64,000 nucleotides of DNA from DASPOF01 sp035626155 (GCA_035626155.1 DASPOF010000012.1:3156-67155); one strand, 5' to 3'. Counted from the first letter of the stretch, positions 42,533-52,042 are shown. The notes: generated by a model not told the origin, from the sequence alone. Numbers and translations are program-made.

Positions 42533-43434
42533 GCGGCCATCCGTGCGTCGGACTCAGGGCGCTGGCGAGGTGTAGCCGATTCGATCCTGGCCGCCAGCGC
42601 GTGCTTCAGCAGCAGGGTCGCCAATGAAAGCAGGGTCAGCAGCGATGCGACCGCAAAGGCGGGCGCGAACTGATAGTCGTCGTAAAGGATTTCGACATAC
42701 AGCGGCATCGTGTTCGTCAGCCCCCGAATATGGCCGGACACGACCGACACCGCACCGAACTCGCCCATCGCGCGCGCGCTGGTCAGCACGGTCCCGTACA
42801 GGATGCCCCATTTGACGTTGGGCAGCGTGACGCGAAAGAAGGTCTGCCATCCGCGGGCGCCCAGCACCACCGCCGCTTCCTCCTCATCGCGCCCCGATGC
42901 CTGCATGACCGGGATCAGCTCGCGAGCGGCGATCGGGAAGGTGACGAAGATCGTCGCGAGCACGATTGCGGGTTCGGCGAAAATGATCCGGATGCCGTGG
43001 GCGGCGAGTGCTCCCCCGATCGGGGTATGCACGCCGAGCAGCAGGACGAACAGCAATCCCGAGATGACCGGCGATACCGAGAACGGCAAATCGATCAACG
43101 TGATGAGCGCCTGCTTGCCGCGAAAATCGAAGCGAGCGATTGCCCATGCCGCCGCAACCCCGAACGCGACGTTCAGCGGAACTGCGATCGCCGCGGTCAG
43201 CAAAGTCAGGCGAACCGCGGCGAGCGCCTCCTCGGAGGAGATCGCCGCCAGGTACGGGCCAAGCCCCTTTTCCAGCGCCTTGGCAAACACTGCCACCACC
43301 GGCAGGAACAGGAACAGGCCGAGGAAGCCCAGCGCCGTTGCCGTCAGCGCGAACTGGACGACCGGCGGATCCGCGCGGGCCGGCCGCGCCACAGAATTGT
43401 CACGCGTGCTGAGCCAGCCGAAGTTTTCGAACAT
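42529..43434 (-). CDS. cysW: Sulfate ABC transporter permease CysW
   Basis: This 301-residue permease has six membrane segments and the CysW loop ELIPVMQASGRDEEEAAVVLGA, which carries the EAA-type contact with CysA. GGGGGAA precedes ATG 43434. It is encoded 12 bases after cysT and overlaps cysA by four bases. It pairs with CysT to form the channel for sulfate. Confidence 0.95.
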   Translation of the reverse strand: MFENFGWLSTRDNSVARPARADPPVVQFALTATALGFLGLFLFLPVVAVFAKALEKGLGPYLAAISSEEALAAVRLTLLTAAIAVPLNVAFGVAAAWAIARFDFRGKQALITLIDLPFSVSPVISGLLFVLLLGVHTPIGGALAAHGIRIIFAEPAIVLATIFVTFPIAARELIPVMQASGRDEEEAAVVLGARGWQTFFRVTLPNVKWGILYGTVLTSARAMGEFGAVSVVSGHIRGLTNTMPLYVEILYDDYQFAPAFAVASLLTLLSLATLLLKHALAARIESATPRQRPESDARMAA

Positions 43435-43446
43435 GGTTCCCCCGCC

Positions 43447-44286
43447 TTAAGCCGCAAGGCGCCGTCCGCTCGAGTGCCCGAGCAGATTCACCACCAGCAG
43501 CAGAGCGAACGACAGCCCGAGCATCACGATCGCGATCGCGGTCGCGCCCGCGTAGTCGAACTGCTCGAGCTTGCTCATGATCAGCAGCGGGGCTACCTCG
43601 GTGCGCATCGGCATGTTGCCCGAGATGAAGACCACCGAGCCGTACTCGCCGAGCCCGCGCGCAAAGGCGAGCGCGAAGCCCGCGAGCAGCGCGGGCAAAA
43701 GCGCCGGCGCGGTGACGCGCACGAAGGTCTGCGCGCGGCTTGCCCCCAGCGTCGCCGCGGCCTCCTCGAGTTCCGGATCGAGTTCCTCCACCACCGGCTG
43801 CACGGTCCGCACCACGAATGGCAGCCCTACGAAGACCAGCGCGACCACCACGCCCGGCGGGGCGAACGCGATCTTGAAATCGATCAAATCGAACCAGCGG
43901 CCGACCCATCCGCCGCTCGCATACAGCGCGGTCAAGGTGATCCCGGCCACCGAGGTCGGTAGCGCGAATGGCAGATCGACCATCGCATCGACCAGCCGGC
44001 GCGCCGGGAACTCATAGCGCACCAGTGTCCAGGCGACGATGAAGCCCATGATCGCGTTCACCGCCGCGGCCGCGAGCGCCGCACCGAAGCTGAGCCGCAG
44101 CGCGGCGAGCGTCCGCGCCGATGAGACCGCGGCCCAGAACTCGCGCCCGCTCAACGTTGCGGTCTTGAAAAAAATCGTCGAGAGCGGAACCACCACGACC
44201 ACGGCCAGATACGCGAGCGTCCAGGCAAGCGTCAGGCGGAAGCCCGGCAACACGCGGCGATTGCGGATGATTCTCGGCTCTGCCAT
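43447..44286 (-). CDS. cysT: Sulfate ABC transporter permease CysT
   Basis: This 279-residue permease has about six membrane helices and contains the CysT/CysU signature DLPFALPTSVAGITLTALYA. The EAA-type loop reads ELDPELEEAAATLGASRAQT. Its start at 44286 overlaps the last base of the sbp stop codon (TGATG), indicating translational coupling within porin-sbp-cysT-cysW-cysA. Confidence 0.95.
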   Translation of the reverse strand: MAEPRIIRNRRVLPGFRLTLAWTLAYLAVVVVVPLSTIFFKTATLSGREFWAAVSSARTLAALRLSFGAALAAAAVNAIMGFIVAWTLVRYEFPARRLVDAMVDLPFALPTSVAGITLTALYASGGWVGRWFDLIDFKIAFAPPGVVVALVFVGLPFVVRTVQPVVEELDPELEEAAATLGASRAQTFVRVTAPALLPALLAGFALAFARGLGEYGSVVFISGNMPMRTEVAPLLIMSKLEQFDYAGATAIAIVMLGLSFALLLVVNLLGHSSGRRLAA

Positions 44287-45359
44287 CAGCTTCCCGGTTG
44301 GTAGATCTGGTCGAACAGGCCGCCGTCGGCAAAATGTTTTTTCTGTGCGTTCTGCCAGCCGCCGAACACCTCATCGACGGTGAACATCTTGATGTCGGGG
44401 AATTGCGACTTGTACTTCGCTGCGACCGAAGCGAGCCGCGGCCGGTAGAAGTTGCGCGCGATGACTTCCTGGCCCGGCTCGGAGTACAAATATTGGAGGT
44501 AGGCGAGCGCGACGCTGGTGGTGCCTCGGCGCTGTGCGACACCATCCACCAGCGCGACCGGCGGTTCCGCCAGGATGCTCACCGACGGCGTCACGACCTC
44601 GAACTTGCCGGCGCCGAACTCCTTCAGCGCCATGAGCGCCTCGCTCTCCCACGCGATCAGGACGTCGCCAATGTCCCGCTCGACAAAGGTCGTGGTCGCG
44701 CCGCGCGCGCCGGAATCGAGGACGGGTACGTTGCGGTAGAGCCGCGTGATGAAGTCGCGCGCCTTCGCCTCGTTGCCGCCGTTGCTCTTGAGCGCGTATC
44801 CCCACGCGGCCAGGTAGTTCCAGCGCGCGCCGCCCGAGGTCTTCGGATTCGGGGTGATGACCGAGATGCCAGGCCGTACCAGGTCGCCCCAGTCGTGGAT
44901 TCCCTTGGGATTGCCCTTGCGAACCAGGAGCACGATGGTCGAGGTGTAGGGGCAACTGTTGTCCGCAAGCCGCTTCTGCCAGTTGCGCGGAAGCGATCCG
45001 GTTTTCTCGGCGATCGCATCGATGTCGTACGCGAGCGCGAGCGTGACCACATCGGCGTCCAGCCCGTCGATCACCGCGCGCGCCTGCTTGCCCGATCCGC
45101 CGTGCGACTGGTTGATCGTGATGTCCTGGCCGGTCTTCGACTTCCAGTATTTCTGGAAGACCGCGTTGTAATCCTGGTAAAGCTCGCGGGTCGGATCGTA
45201 CGAAACATTCAGAATCGTCTGGCCCGCCAACGCAGTGCCCGCGCCGAAAGCGGCGAACATGAGTATCGACGCCGCGAGCAGAGCCGCAAAGCGCCGGAGA
45301 GCGATCGCAGGCGCGCTCGTGGCCGGGAGCATCGTTATTGAGTCGTGTTGCGGCGCCAT
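44286..45359 (-). CDS. sbp: Sulfate-binding periplasmic protein
   Basis: This 357-residue solute-binding protein has a signal peptide after an extended basic N-terminus (hydrophobic core LLAASILMFAAFGAGTA, cleavage near ALAG). Family signatures are NQSHGGSGKQARAVIDGL and NPKTSGGARWNYLAAWGYAL, both typical of Sbp/CysP. It captures sulfate or thiosulfate in the periplasm for CysTWA. The start ATG 45359 lies two bases after the stop of the porin gene. Confidence 0.95.
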   Translation of the reverse strand: MAPQHDSITMLPATSAPAIALRRFAALLAASILMFAAFGAGTALAGQTILNVSYDPTRELYQDYNAVFQKYWKSKTGQDITINQSHGGSGKQARAVIDGLDADVVTLALAYDIDAIAEKTGSLPRNWQKRLADNSCPYTSTIVLLVRKGNPKGIHDWGDLVRPGISVITPNPKTSGGARWNYLAAWGYALKSNGGNEAKARDFITRLYRNVPVLDSGARGATTTFVERDIGDVLIAWESEALMALKEFGAGKFEVVTPSVSILAEPPVALVDGVAQRRGTTSVALAYLQYLYSEPGQEVIARNFYRPRLASVAAKYKSQFPDIKMFTVDEVFGGWQNAQKKHFADGGLFDQIYQPGS

Positions 45360-45361
45360 AG

Positions 45362-46807
45362 CTAGAACTGCAACTGCAGCATCGTGAGGATTCCCTCTTC
45401 GGCTGGACGGTTATGGTTATGCGCCGCGCCGAGCGTGAAGCTGTTGCGCGCGTAGACGGTCTGGAGCTTCACGTTTCGATTGAGGTACCAGTCCAGCCCA
45501 GCCGCAAATTCCAAATCCTCGCGTGCCGAAACCGTGGGATCGGCGAATCCAAGCGTGAACGCATTGCGATCGACGAGCAGTTGGTCGATGCGCGCGACCA
45601 GCTCGATTGCTCCCCATCTGCCGGCGAGGGGATCGAAGTCGTAGCGGGGCCGAACGCCGTCGTACGCGGTTGCATCGCCGGTCAGCACGTATCCCGCGGT
45701 GAGATTCCACGCCTGGTCATCGATTCCTTGTGCGATCTCGTACTCGTGCGCGTGTTTCTTGCCCTTCTTTTTCGGGAGGAAGGCCGTTCTTCCCACCTGC
45801 TGCCAGTTCTCCACGTACTCGCCGAACAAAACGAAGGGGCCGTAGTAGTAGTTGAACTGCGGAGAGATCCGGTAGCGTTCGCCGGCTGCAAAGACTCCCG
45901 TCTTGTACGTGAAGAACGTGTTCTGGAAAGTCGATTTGAAAGAGTCCAGAACCGTGCTCCCACGGTCATCGCCGAACGAAGCCCCCAGTCCCACACCAAA
46001 GCCCTGGAAGGGCTCGGCTCCAAGCGTGCGGAATGGATGGAGAAACAGGCGGCCGGCAAAATCCTTGGGACTGTTCGTGGACGTGTCCACCGACGCGGTG
46101 TTGTCCGGCACCACGTTCATCACCGAGAACTTGTACTCGACGGTTTTGTCGAAGAAATCTCCGTGCAGCGCGGCTCCGATGGAGCGATCCGGCACGAGGT
46201 CCGTCACGAGCGAGCGCTCGGGGAGCTCCAGATAGCGGTCATCCTGCAAGCGCTCCAGCCCGACGGGTTCTTTGAATTTTCCGGCCTCGAGTTGGTAGTG
46301 GTCGAAATAATGGATGTCGGTGTACGCATCCTGGACGGTCGTGGCTCCCTGTCCAAAGTCCGTCAGGATACGGAAGTCGTAGTACTTGCCGACGGTGCCC
46401 TCGAGATATGGCCTGATGCGCCTCATGACGAACGTGCTGCTGACGCCTGCTGGCTCCTGGCTCATGTAGAAGCGGCCTTCCGCCTGGGTCCAGCCCCCGA
46501 TGTGGAGCTGATAACTCTGGTCGGGCGACTTGATGAAGAATCCATCCTTGCTCGCCTGGATGACCGGCATGGTGAGCGCGTTATCGTGCTGCGTCTTTTC
46601 ATCGGCCTGAAGCTTGTGGTCGATGACGGTGACCTTCTGGTCGAGCGCCTCGAGCGCTTCTATTTTGCGTTGCAGTTCCTGCACTTGCTGCTTCAGTTCG
46701 GCGATTGCCTCGCCCTGCGGTTGCGCCGGCTCTGCATACGATGTTGCACCGCGCGATAGCGCCGCGAGCAGGGCCGCCGCGATGACCGGCCACGTGTGTT
46801 TCCTCAA
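45362..46807 (-). CDS. Phosphate-selective porin O/P family outer-membrane protein
   Basis: This 481-residue OprO/OprP-type porin has a signal peptide (VIAAALLAALSRGATSYA). A short coiled coil follows (IAELKQQVQELQRKIEALEA, residues about 34-53), then a long beta-barrel ending in a terminal phenylalanine (MLQLQF). OprP porins take up phosphate, but this gene is the first of a run of sulfate-uptake genes, so sulfate or another oxyanion is the likelier cargo. It uses a TTG start at 46807, supported by AAAGGAG eight bases upstream. Confidence 0.9.
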   Translation of the reverse strand: MRKHTWPVIAAALLAALSRGATSYAEPAQPQGEAIAELKQQVQELQRKIEALEALDQKVTVIDHKLQADEKTQHDNALTMPVIQASKDGFFIKSPDQSYQLHIGGWTQAEGRFYMSQEPAGVSSTFVMRRIRPYLEGTVGKYYDFRILTDFGQGATTVQDAYTDIHYFDHYQLEAGKFKEPVGLERLQDDRYLELPERSLVTDLVPDRSIGAALHGDFFDKTVEYKFSVMNVVPDNTASVDTSTNSPKDFAGRLFLHPFRTLGAEPFQGFGVGLGASFGDDRGSTVLDSFKSTFQNTFFTYKTGVFAAGERYRISPQFNYYYGPFVLFGEYVENWQQVGRTAFLPKKKGKKHAHEYEIAQGIDDQAWNLTAGYVLTGDATAYDGVRPRYDFDPLAGRWGAIELVARIDQLLVDRNAFTLGFADPTVSAREDLEFAAGLDWYLNRNVKLQTVYARNSFTLGAAHNHNRPAEEGILTMLQLQF

Positions 46808-46935
46808 GGTGGAATCTCCTTTCCATCTGGGAACCTCCGGTGGTCCGGTCAGTTCGGGGTTCGCTAATCGAATGAATATCCGGGTCTTTTGAATCCCTCT
46901 TCGGTCTGGTTTTGGGGGTTTCGCGAGCGAGCCGC

Positions 46936-47133
46936 TTATCGCCGCTCGCCTTTGTCGAAGCGGAACTTTTCCTTGCGCTCGATTTGAATCACGCGGGAGT
47001 CCTGGATGACGATTTCGACCGAGCCGAACCGCACGCCTTTAATCGCGTTTGCGATGGCGCGCATGGTTTGTTGGCAAGAATCGGCTTGGGGGAGGTCGCC
47101 AATCTGGCTTTTGAGCAGGAGTTCGGGTTTCAT
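46936..47133 (-). CDS. YezD family protein (DUF2292)
   Basis: This 65-residue protein has the YezD pattern IANAIKGVRFGSVEIVIQDS followed by VIQIERKEKFRFD. Such proteins recur beside sulfur-assimilation genes, and their function is unknown. It lies 43 bases after the Rrf2 regulator gene and 128 bases before the porin, all on one strand, so it may be part of the sulfate regulon. The ribosome site is weak (GAG seven bases upstream). Confidence 0.85.
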   Translation of the reverse strand: MKPELLLKSQIGDLPQADSCQQTMRAIANAIKGVRFGSVEIVIQDSRVIQIERKEKFRFDKGERR

Positions 47134-47176
47134 GATTTACTCTATTGGATTAGTAGCCTGACGCGCCAAAAAAAGA

Positions 47177-47635
47177 TCAAATCGCGAAACTGAGCGCCTC
47201 GCCACCCGACACTGCGACCTCGACCCGCTTGAGCATGTCGGCGAGAGTCGTCGAATCGAGGATTTTTGCAGTCGCATCGCGGACGTCCTTCATCACCATC
47301 CGAATGCCGCATGTGCGCTCGTCGCGGCACTCGCTGCATCGCATGTAGGCCGTCTTGCTCGCGCACGGGAGTGGCGCCAAAGGCCCGTCCAGCACGCGGA
47401 TCACATGGCCGATGCTGATCTGCTGAGGCGGCCGGCCGAGGAAATAGCCCCCGCCTTTTCCTTTCTTGCTTTGAAGTATGCCCTGGTTCTTGAGTTCGAG
47501 AAGAATGAGTTCGAGGAACTTTTGCGGAACATCCTCGCGCCTGGCGATCTCGGATATCAGTACCGGTCCCTGGCCGTACTCCTTAGCGAGCACCATCATC
47601 GCCTTTAGCGCGTATTTGGTTTTCTTAGACAACAT
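47177..47635 (-). CDS. Rrf2 family transcriptional regulator
   Basis: This 152-residue winged-helix regulator starts at ATG 47635 (MLSKKTKYALKAMMVLAKEY). The recognition region is VLISEIARREDVPQKFLELI. Four cysteines (C91, C100, C103, C109) sit where Rrf2 proteins such as IscR bind an iron-sulfur cluster, so redox or sulfur sensing is possible. CymR-type members control cysteine and sulfate genes, which fits the downstream YezD and sulfate-uptake genes. A strong sigma70 promoter lies just upstream, leaving almost no leader. Confidence 0.9.
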   Translation of the reverse strand: MLSKKTKYALKAMMVLAKEYGQGPVLISEIARREDVPQKFLELILLELKNQGILQSKKGKGGGYFLGRPPQQISIGHVIRVLDGPLAPLPCASKTAYMRCSECRDERTCGIRMVMKDVRDATAKILDSTTLADMLKRVEVAVSGGEALSFAI

Positions 47636-47651
47636 GGTCAATCGAACCGGT

Positions 47652-47680
47652 AGAGTAAAGATCAGGGCCAAACCTGTCAA
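47652..47680 (-). promoter_or_regulatory. Sigma70-type promoter of the Rrf2 gene
   Basis: On the minus strand, TTGACA (47675-47680) is followed after exactly 17 bases by TACTCT (47652-47657). Transcription would begin near 47645, only about ten bases before the ATG at 47635. The transcript would have a very short leader without a Shine-Dalgarno sequence. Confidence 0.7.
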
Positions 47681-47793
47681 GCCGCCCGAGGGCCGCAATT
47701 CCAGGCGCCGCGGCCGAAGCCGCGCGAGGCGGGGACGCGCGATTTTCGACCTGCCCGGTTGGCTCGCACCGGCGAAGACTGCCGTGGGCGCGT

Positions 47794-48636
47794 CTATTTG
47801 AATTTGGCCGCGACCTGCGCGTAGCGGTCGAGCAGCGGGAGCACGGTGTCGCGCGGCGCCGGCGGGAGGCCGAAGATGAGCCGCTCGAAGCCCAGCTCCA
47901 TGAAGTGCCGTATCAACTCGTCCTTCGCCGGCGCGCCGAAGAGCGAGATCGAAAGTCCCTCTCTCCCGGCGCGCTTGCCGGCCTCGCGCAGTGTCCGGGC
48001 GCCGCGATCGAAGTCGTAATTGCGCAGATTAATCGGCATCCAGCCGTCGCAGTAGTCGGCGACGCGTTCGAATGCCCGCTTCGATTGCGAGCCCAGCAGG
48101 ATTGGCGGGCCGCCGCGCTGCACCGGCTTGGGCCACGACCAGATCGGATCGAAATTCACGAATTCTCCGTGGAATTCGGCCGCATCCCTGGTCCAGATCT
48201 CGCGCATCGCGAGCACCTTCTCGCGCACGAGTCTCCATCGCCGTTTGAATTGCGCGCCGTGATTCTCCATCTCCTCGACGTTCCATCCGGCGCCGATTCC
48301 GAAAATCACGCGACCGCCCGAGATGAAATCGAGCGAGGCGACCTCCTTGGCGAGCGTGATCGGGTCGCGCTCGACGACCAGGCACACTCCGGTGCCCAGC
48401 TTGAGGTTTTTCGTGACCGCCGCCGCGGCCGCCAGTGCAACGAACGGGTCATGCGTATGCCAGTACTCGGTGGGGAGATCTCCGCCTGCCGGCCACGGGG
48501 TCTTGCGCGAGGCCGGTATGTGCGTGTGCTCGGGAAAGAAGAGCGACTCGAATCCGCGCTGCTCGGCCGCAATCGCGAGCTCGGCCGGTTGAATCGCGAA
48601 ATCGGCCGGAAACATCGAAACCCCGAATTCGATCAT
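47794..48636 (-). CDS. LLM class flavin/F420-dependent oxidoreductase
   Basis: This 280-residue luciferase-like barrel protein probably uses F420 or FMN. Features are the N-terminal MIEFGVSMFPADFAIQPAEL, the substrate-pocket region SLFFPEHTHIP, and RVIFGIGAGWNVEEMENHGA, which is typical of F420-type members. AGGAGG precedes ATG 48636. Relatives carry out hydride transfer on steroids, ketones or alkane-derived intermediates. It is divergent from the ferredoxin-P450 pair, suggesting a joint oxidative pathway (inference). Confidence 0.9.
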   Translation of the reverse strand: MIEFGVSMFPADFAIQPAELAIAAEQRGFESLFFPEHTHIPASRKTPWPAGGDLPTEYWHTHDPFVALAAAAAVTKNLKLGTGVCLVVERDPITLAKEVASLDFISGGRVIFGIGAGWNVEEMENHGAQFKRRWRLVREKVLAMREIWTRDAAEFHGEFVNFDPIWSWPKPVQRGGPPILLGSQSKRAFERVADYCDGWMPINLRNYDFDRGARTLREAGKRAGREGLSISLFGAPAKDELIRHFMELGFERLIFGLPPAPRDTVLPLLDRYAQVAAKFK

Positions 48637-48906
48637 CGGACTTCCTCCTGGATGCCGGCTGCCGCCGCGCGGCGAGCGTCGGGCTTACATAGCACAACGC
48701 CCCGCCCGGGCAATCGCGGTCCCAACCGGCGGCAAGCGTTCAGGCGGGTGATCGCATTTTGTGCCTAGTCATACATGAGCACGGACTATAACGTTTTCGT
48801 CCGAGGCGGCCGCCCTAAGAGCGCGAAATGCCGGGCGCCGCCGTTTTGCCAGCGCCAAAGGAGAGATCGGCAGCGAGTCCGCATCGCAGCCGGAGAGAGA
48901 GAGGCC

Positions 48907-49101
48907 ATGAAGATCGAGGTGGACCTGAAACTGTGCGAAGGAAACGGACGCTGCATGGAAGCGGCGCCGGAAGTGTTCGAGCTGCGCGATGACGACAAGA
49001 CCCATCTGCTGATGGAGAGGCCGCCCGCGTCGCTTTACGACAAACTCAGGCTCGCCGCGCGGAACTGCCCGCGCCAGGCGATTACCCTGATCGAGGATTA
49101 A
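48907..49101 (+). CDS. Ferredoxin, [3Fe-4S] type, P450-associated
   Basis: This 64-residue ferredoxin starts at ATG 48907 (MKIEVDLKLCEGNGRC). Three cysteines (C10, C16, C54) occupy the usual cluster positions, and the fourth [4Fe-4S] position holds a non-cysteine residue. A three-iron or asparagine-influenced cluster is therefore expected. Such ferredoxins feed electrons to the cytochrome P450 encoded next door, 57 bases downstream. The frame is open 5' of the chosen start but without similarity. Confidence 0.9.
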   Translation: MKIEVDLKLCEGNGRCMEAAPEVFELRDDDKTHLLMERPPASLYDKLRLAARNCPRQAITLIED

Positions 49102-49158
49102 CGCAGAACAGCTCCTGGAGCGCGCGCGCGATGCGCACGATCCGGCCAACCGGCGCTT

Positions 49159-50430
49159 ATGAGCACTAACGCCATGACAAACACCGAATTTTCACTCGAC
49201 GCGATCGACATCATCACCCCCGACCATTACGCGAAAAACGGCTACCCGCACGCCGAGTGGGCCTACCTGCGCAAGCACAAGCCGGTATTGCGTGTCGAGC
49301 GGCCCAACGTTCAGCCGTTCTGGGCGATTACCAAACACGCCGACATCATCCAGATTTCGCGCCAGCCGCGGCTGTGGCTCAACGGCCCCCGGCTGTCGGT
49401 CTTCGTGCTCGAACCGGGAGAGGAAGTGCTGCCGCCCGAGGCTTTCCCGCTGCGCCATCTGCTCAACATGGATCCGCCCCAGCACGGCGAGTACCGATCG
49501 ATCGTGAGCCGGCAGTTCACGCCGCGCGCGGTGCGCGCGCTCGCGCCGCAAATCGGGGAGATCACGCGTAAGGTCCTCGATGACGTGGCCGATCGCAATC
49601 AGTGCGATTTCGTCACCGACATTTCATCGAAAGTCCCCGTCGCGGTCATCGCGGAAATGCTCGGAGTCCCGCGCAAGGATTGGGACATGCTGTTTCGCTG
49701 GACCAACGAGATCATCGGCGGCGGCGACCCAGAGTTTCAGCACGCCGGCGACCCTCGCGAGACCTTCGAACAGGCGCGGCTGGGCCTGTTCCAGTACTTC
49801 ACCGACATGGTCACCCAGCGCCAGAAAGTCCCCACCAACGACATCACGAGCATAGTCGCCAACGGGAAGGTCAATGGAGAGCCGCTGCCCACGATGGAGC
49901 TGCTGTCCTACTATTTGCTCCTGGTAGTGGCGGGCAATGAGACCACCCGCAACGCGACTACCGGCGCGCTGCTCGCGCTGATCCAGAATCCCGAGCAATT
50001 CCAGCGCCTCAAGCGCGATCCCGGGCTGCTCAAGACCGCGGTCGAGGAAATCGTGCGATGGACTTCGCCGGTCATCCAGTTCGCGCGCACTGCGGCGCGC
50101 GACACCGAAGTGCGCGGCCAGAAGATCCGGGCAGGCGATTCGGTGTGCCTGTTCTATCCGTCGGCGAACCGCGATGAGGAAGTATTCACTGAGCCGTTCA
50201 AGTTCGATATCGGACGCAATCCCAATCCGCACCTCGCATTCGGAATCGGCGAGCACTTCTGCCTCGGCTCCCATCTGGCGAAGCTCGAACTCGAAGTCAT
50301 CTACCGCCAACTGGCCGAGCGCATGGAGGATGTGGAACTGACCGGGCCGGTCCAGCGGCTGCGATCGAGCTTCGTTGGCGGCATCAAGCACATGCCGATT
50401 CGCTACAAGATGAAACCCGCGCGCGCCTGA
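49159..50430 (+). CDS. Cytochrome P450
   Basis: This 423-residue soluble P450 monooxygenase has the I-helix oxygen-activation motif AGNETT (near residue 261), the K-helix ExxR in EEIVRW (near 296), and the heme loop FGIGEHFCLG with the thiolate cysteine near residue 368. Bacterial relatives hydroxylate steroids, terpenes or alkyl chains. The neighbouring ferredoxin is its likely redox partner, and a reductase is not visible. The start is ATG 49159 or ATG 49174; neither has a strong ribosome site. Confidence 0.94.
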   Translation: MSTNAMTNTEFSLDAIDIITPDHYAKNGYPHAEWAYLRKHKPVLRVERPNVQPFWAITKHADIIQISRQPRLWLNGPRLSVFVLEPGEEVLPPEAFPLRHLLNMDPPQHGEYRSIVSRQFTPRAVRALAPQIGEITRKVLDDVADRNQCDFVTDISSKVPVAVIAEMLGVPRKDWDMLFRWTNEIIGGGDPEFQHAGDPRETFEQARLGLFQYFTDMVTQRQKVPTNDITSIVANGKVNGEPLPTMELLSYYLLLVVAGNETTRNATTGALLALIQNPEQFQRLKRDPGLLKTAVEEIVRWTSPVIQFARTAARDTEVRGQKIRAGDSVCLFYPSANRDEEVFTEPFKFDIGRNPNPHLAFGIGEHFCLGSHLAKLELEVIYRQLAERMEDVELTGPVQRLRSSFVGGIKHMPIRYKMKPARA

Positions 50431-50674
50431 AGAGCGCCCCGCCCGGAAGAAAGACGGTCGGTTCGGTCAGACGGGGTTCGTCGCGCGCGAGAGATCGCCG
50501 CGGCCGTCCCCGCGCGAAGCCATATTCCGCGAGCGCGCCGATGCTGGGAATCGTGTCGGCGAGCGCGCTATGATTGCGCCTTTGCGGGCGCGGGTTGCTC
50601 CTACGATGCAGTTCTGACGGGTCTTGCGCTCGCAGCAGAAGGGGGCCGCGATTTCAGACGCCGAAAAAGCCAGG

Positions 50675-52042
50675 ATGCGGCTTCAACCTCCGGAAATTCC
50701 AACGCGTCCCCTGACCGCCCTGGAAGCGTCGGCGCTCGCCACCGTCAGGCGCAACCTGCTGCCGTTTCTCTTCGTGCTGTACATCGTCGCTTATCTCGAC
50801 CGCATCAATGTCGGGTTCGCATCGCTCCAGATGAATCGCGCGCTTGGATTGAGCGATGCGGTATTCGGATTTGGCGCGGGTCTGTTTTTCATCGGCTATT
50901 TTCTGTTCGAGATTCCGAGCAACCTAGTCCTCAAGCGCGTGGGCGCGCGCCGGTGGATTGCGCGAATCATGGTGAGCTGGGGGCTGGTCGCGATCGCGAT
51001 GATGTTCGTGCGCGGGGCGCGGAGCTTCTACGCGATGCGGTTTCTGCTCGGGATCGCCGAGGCGGGGTTTTTTCCCGGCGTGATTTTCTACCTGACGCGC
51101 TGGTTCCCCGCGCGCGAGCAGGCGCGCGCGATCGCCCTGTTCATGACCGCGACCGCAATTGCCGGCGTGATCGCGGGGCCGGTCTCGGGAGCGCTGCTGA
51201 CGATGCACGGCACGCTGGGGCTGGCGGGATGGCAGTGGCTGTTCATGATGGAAGGGCTGCCGGCGCTCGGGCTGGGAATAATCGTCGCGCTGCGGCTGCC
51301 CGACGATCCCGCGCAGGCGCGTTGGCTCAGCGCCGATGAGCGCCGCGCGCTCGCGAATCTGCTCTCGCGAGAGAACGACGCCAGCCGGCGCGCGAAAAAG
51401 CTCGATCTCGGCGAAGGTCTCGCGCACGGACGGGTCTGGCTGCTCGCGCTCATCTACTTCGGCCTGATTGCGGGCAATTACGGCGTGATCCTCTGGCTTC
51501 CGCAGATCGTGGCGGGGTTCCGCGCGCGCAGCGATTTCGCGATTGGGATGATCTCGACGGCGCCGTTTATCATCGGGGCGCTCGCGATGGTGCAGGTGGG
51601 CCGGCTCTCGGATCGGCGCGGCGAGCGGCGATGGCATCTGGCCGGGTCGATCTTTGCCGGAGCCGCCGGCCTGATCGCCGCGGCCGCGGCGCGCAATCCG
51701 GCCTTCGAGTTCGCCGCGATCTGTCTCGCTGCAGCCGGCATCTTCAGCGCGCTCGGACCCTTCTGGGCGATTCCGCCCGCATTTCTCGAAGGAACGGCCG
51801 CGGCGGGCGGAATCGCGCTCATCAACTCGCTGGGAAATCTGGGCGGCTTCGTTGGACCATACGTCGTCGGCATCGTCAGGCAGGCGACGGGCGGATTCGC
51901 CGGCGGCCTCGCCGTACTGGCGTTCTCGCTGGTCTGTTCCGCTGCGCTGGCGACGCGCGCCGAAGATCGAGCGGTTCGCGAAACGCATGGCGGGACAGGT
52001 ACAATTTTGATACCAGAGGCACAGGAGCAGAAATCGCGATGA
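50675..52042 (+). CDS. MFS transporter, anion:cation symporter type
   Basis: This 455-residue transporter starts at ATG 50675 and has 12 membrane segments. Motif A appears after helix two, and VAYLDRINVGFASLQMN near the N-terminus is a hallmark of the ACS (glucarate/galactonate/phthalate) family. The cargo is likely an organic anion or sugar acid. A TTG at 50624 is a less likely start. Its stop overlaps the GH1 gene start (ATGA), so uptake and glycoside cleavage may be coupled. Confidence 0.88.
   Translation: MRLQPPEIPTRPLTALEASALATVRRNLLPFLFVLYIVAYLDRINVGFASLQMNRALGLSDAVFGFGAGLFFIGYFLFEIPSNLVLKRVGARRWIARIMVSWGLVAIAMMFVRGARSFYAMRFLLGIAEAGFFPGVIFYLTRWFPAREQARAIALFMTATAIAGVIAGPVSGALLTMHGTLGLAGWQWLFMMEGLPALGLGIIVALRLPDDPAQARWLSADERRALANLLSRENDASRRAKKLDLGEGLAHGRVWLLALIYFGLIAGNYGVILWLPQIVAGFRARSDFAIGMISTAPFIIGALAMVQVGRLSDRRGERRWHLAGSIFAGAAGLIAAAAARNPAFEFAAICLAAAGIFSALGPFWAIPPAFLEGTAAAGGIALINSLGNLGGFVGPYVVGIVRQATGGFAGGLAVLAFSLVCSAALATRAEDRAVRETHGGTGTILIPEAQEQKSR

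Noticed and set aside
45362..46807. Phosphate porin in a phosphate regulon
   Set aside because: The family is phosphate-selective by name, but no pho or pst gene is present and the gene is linked to sulfate uptake by a two-base spacer.
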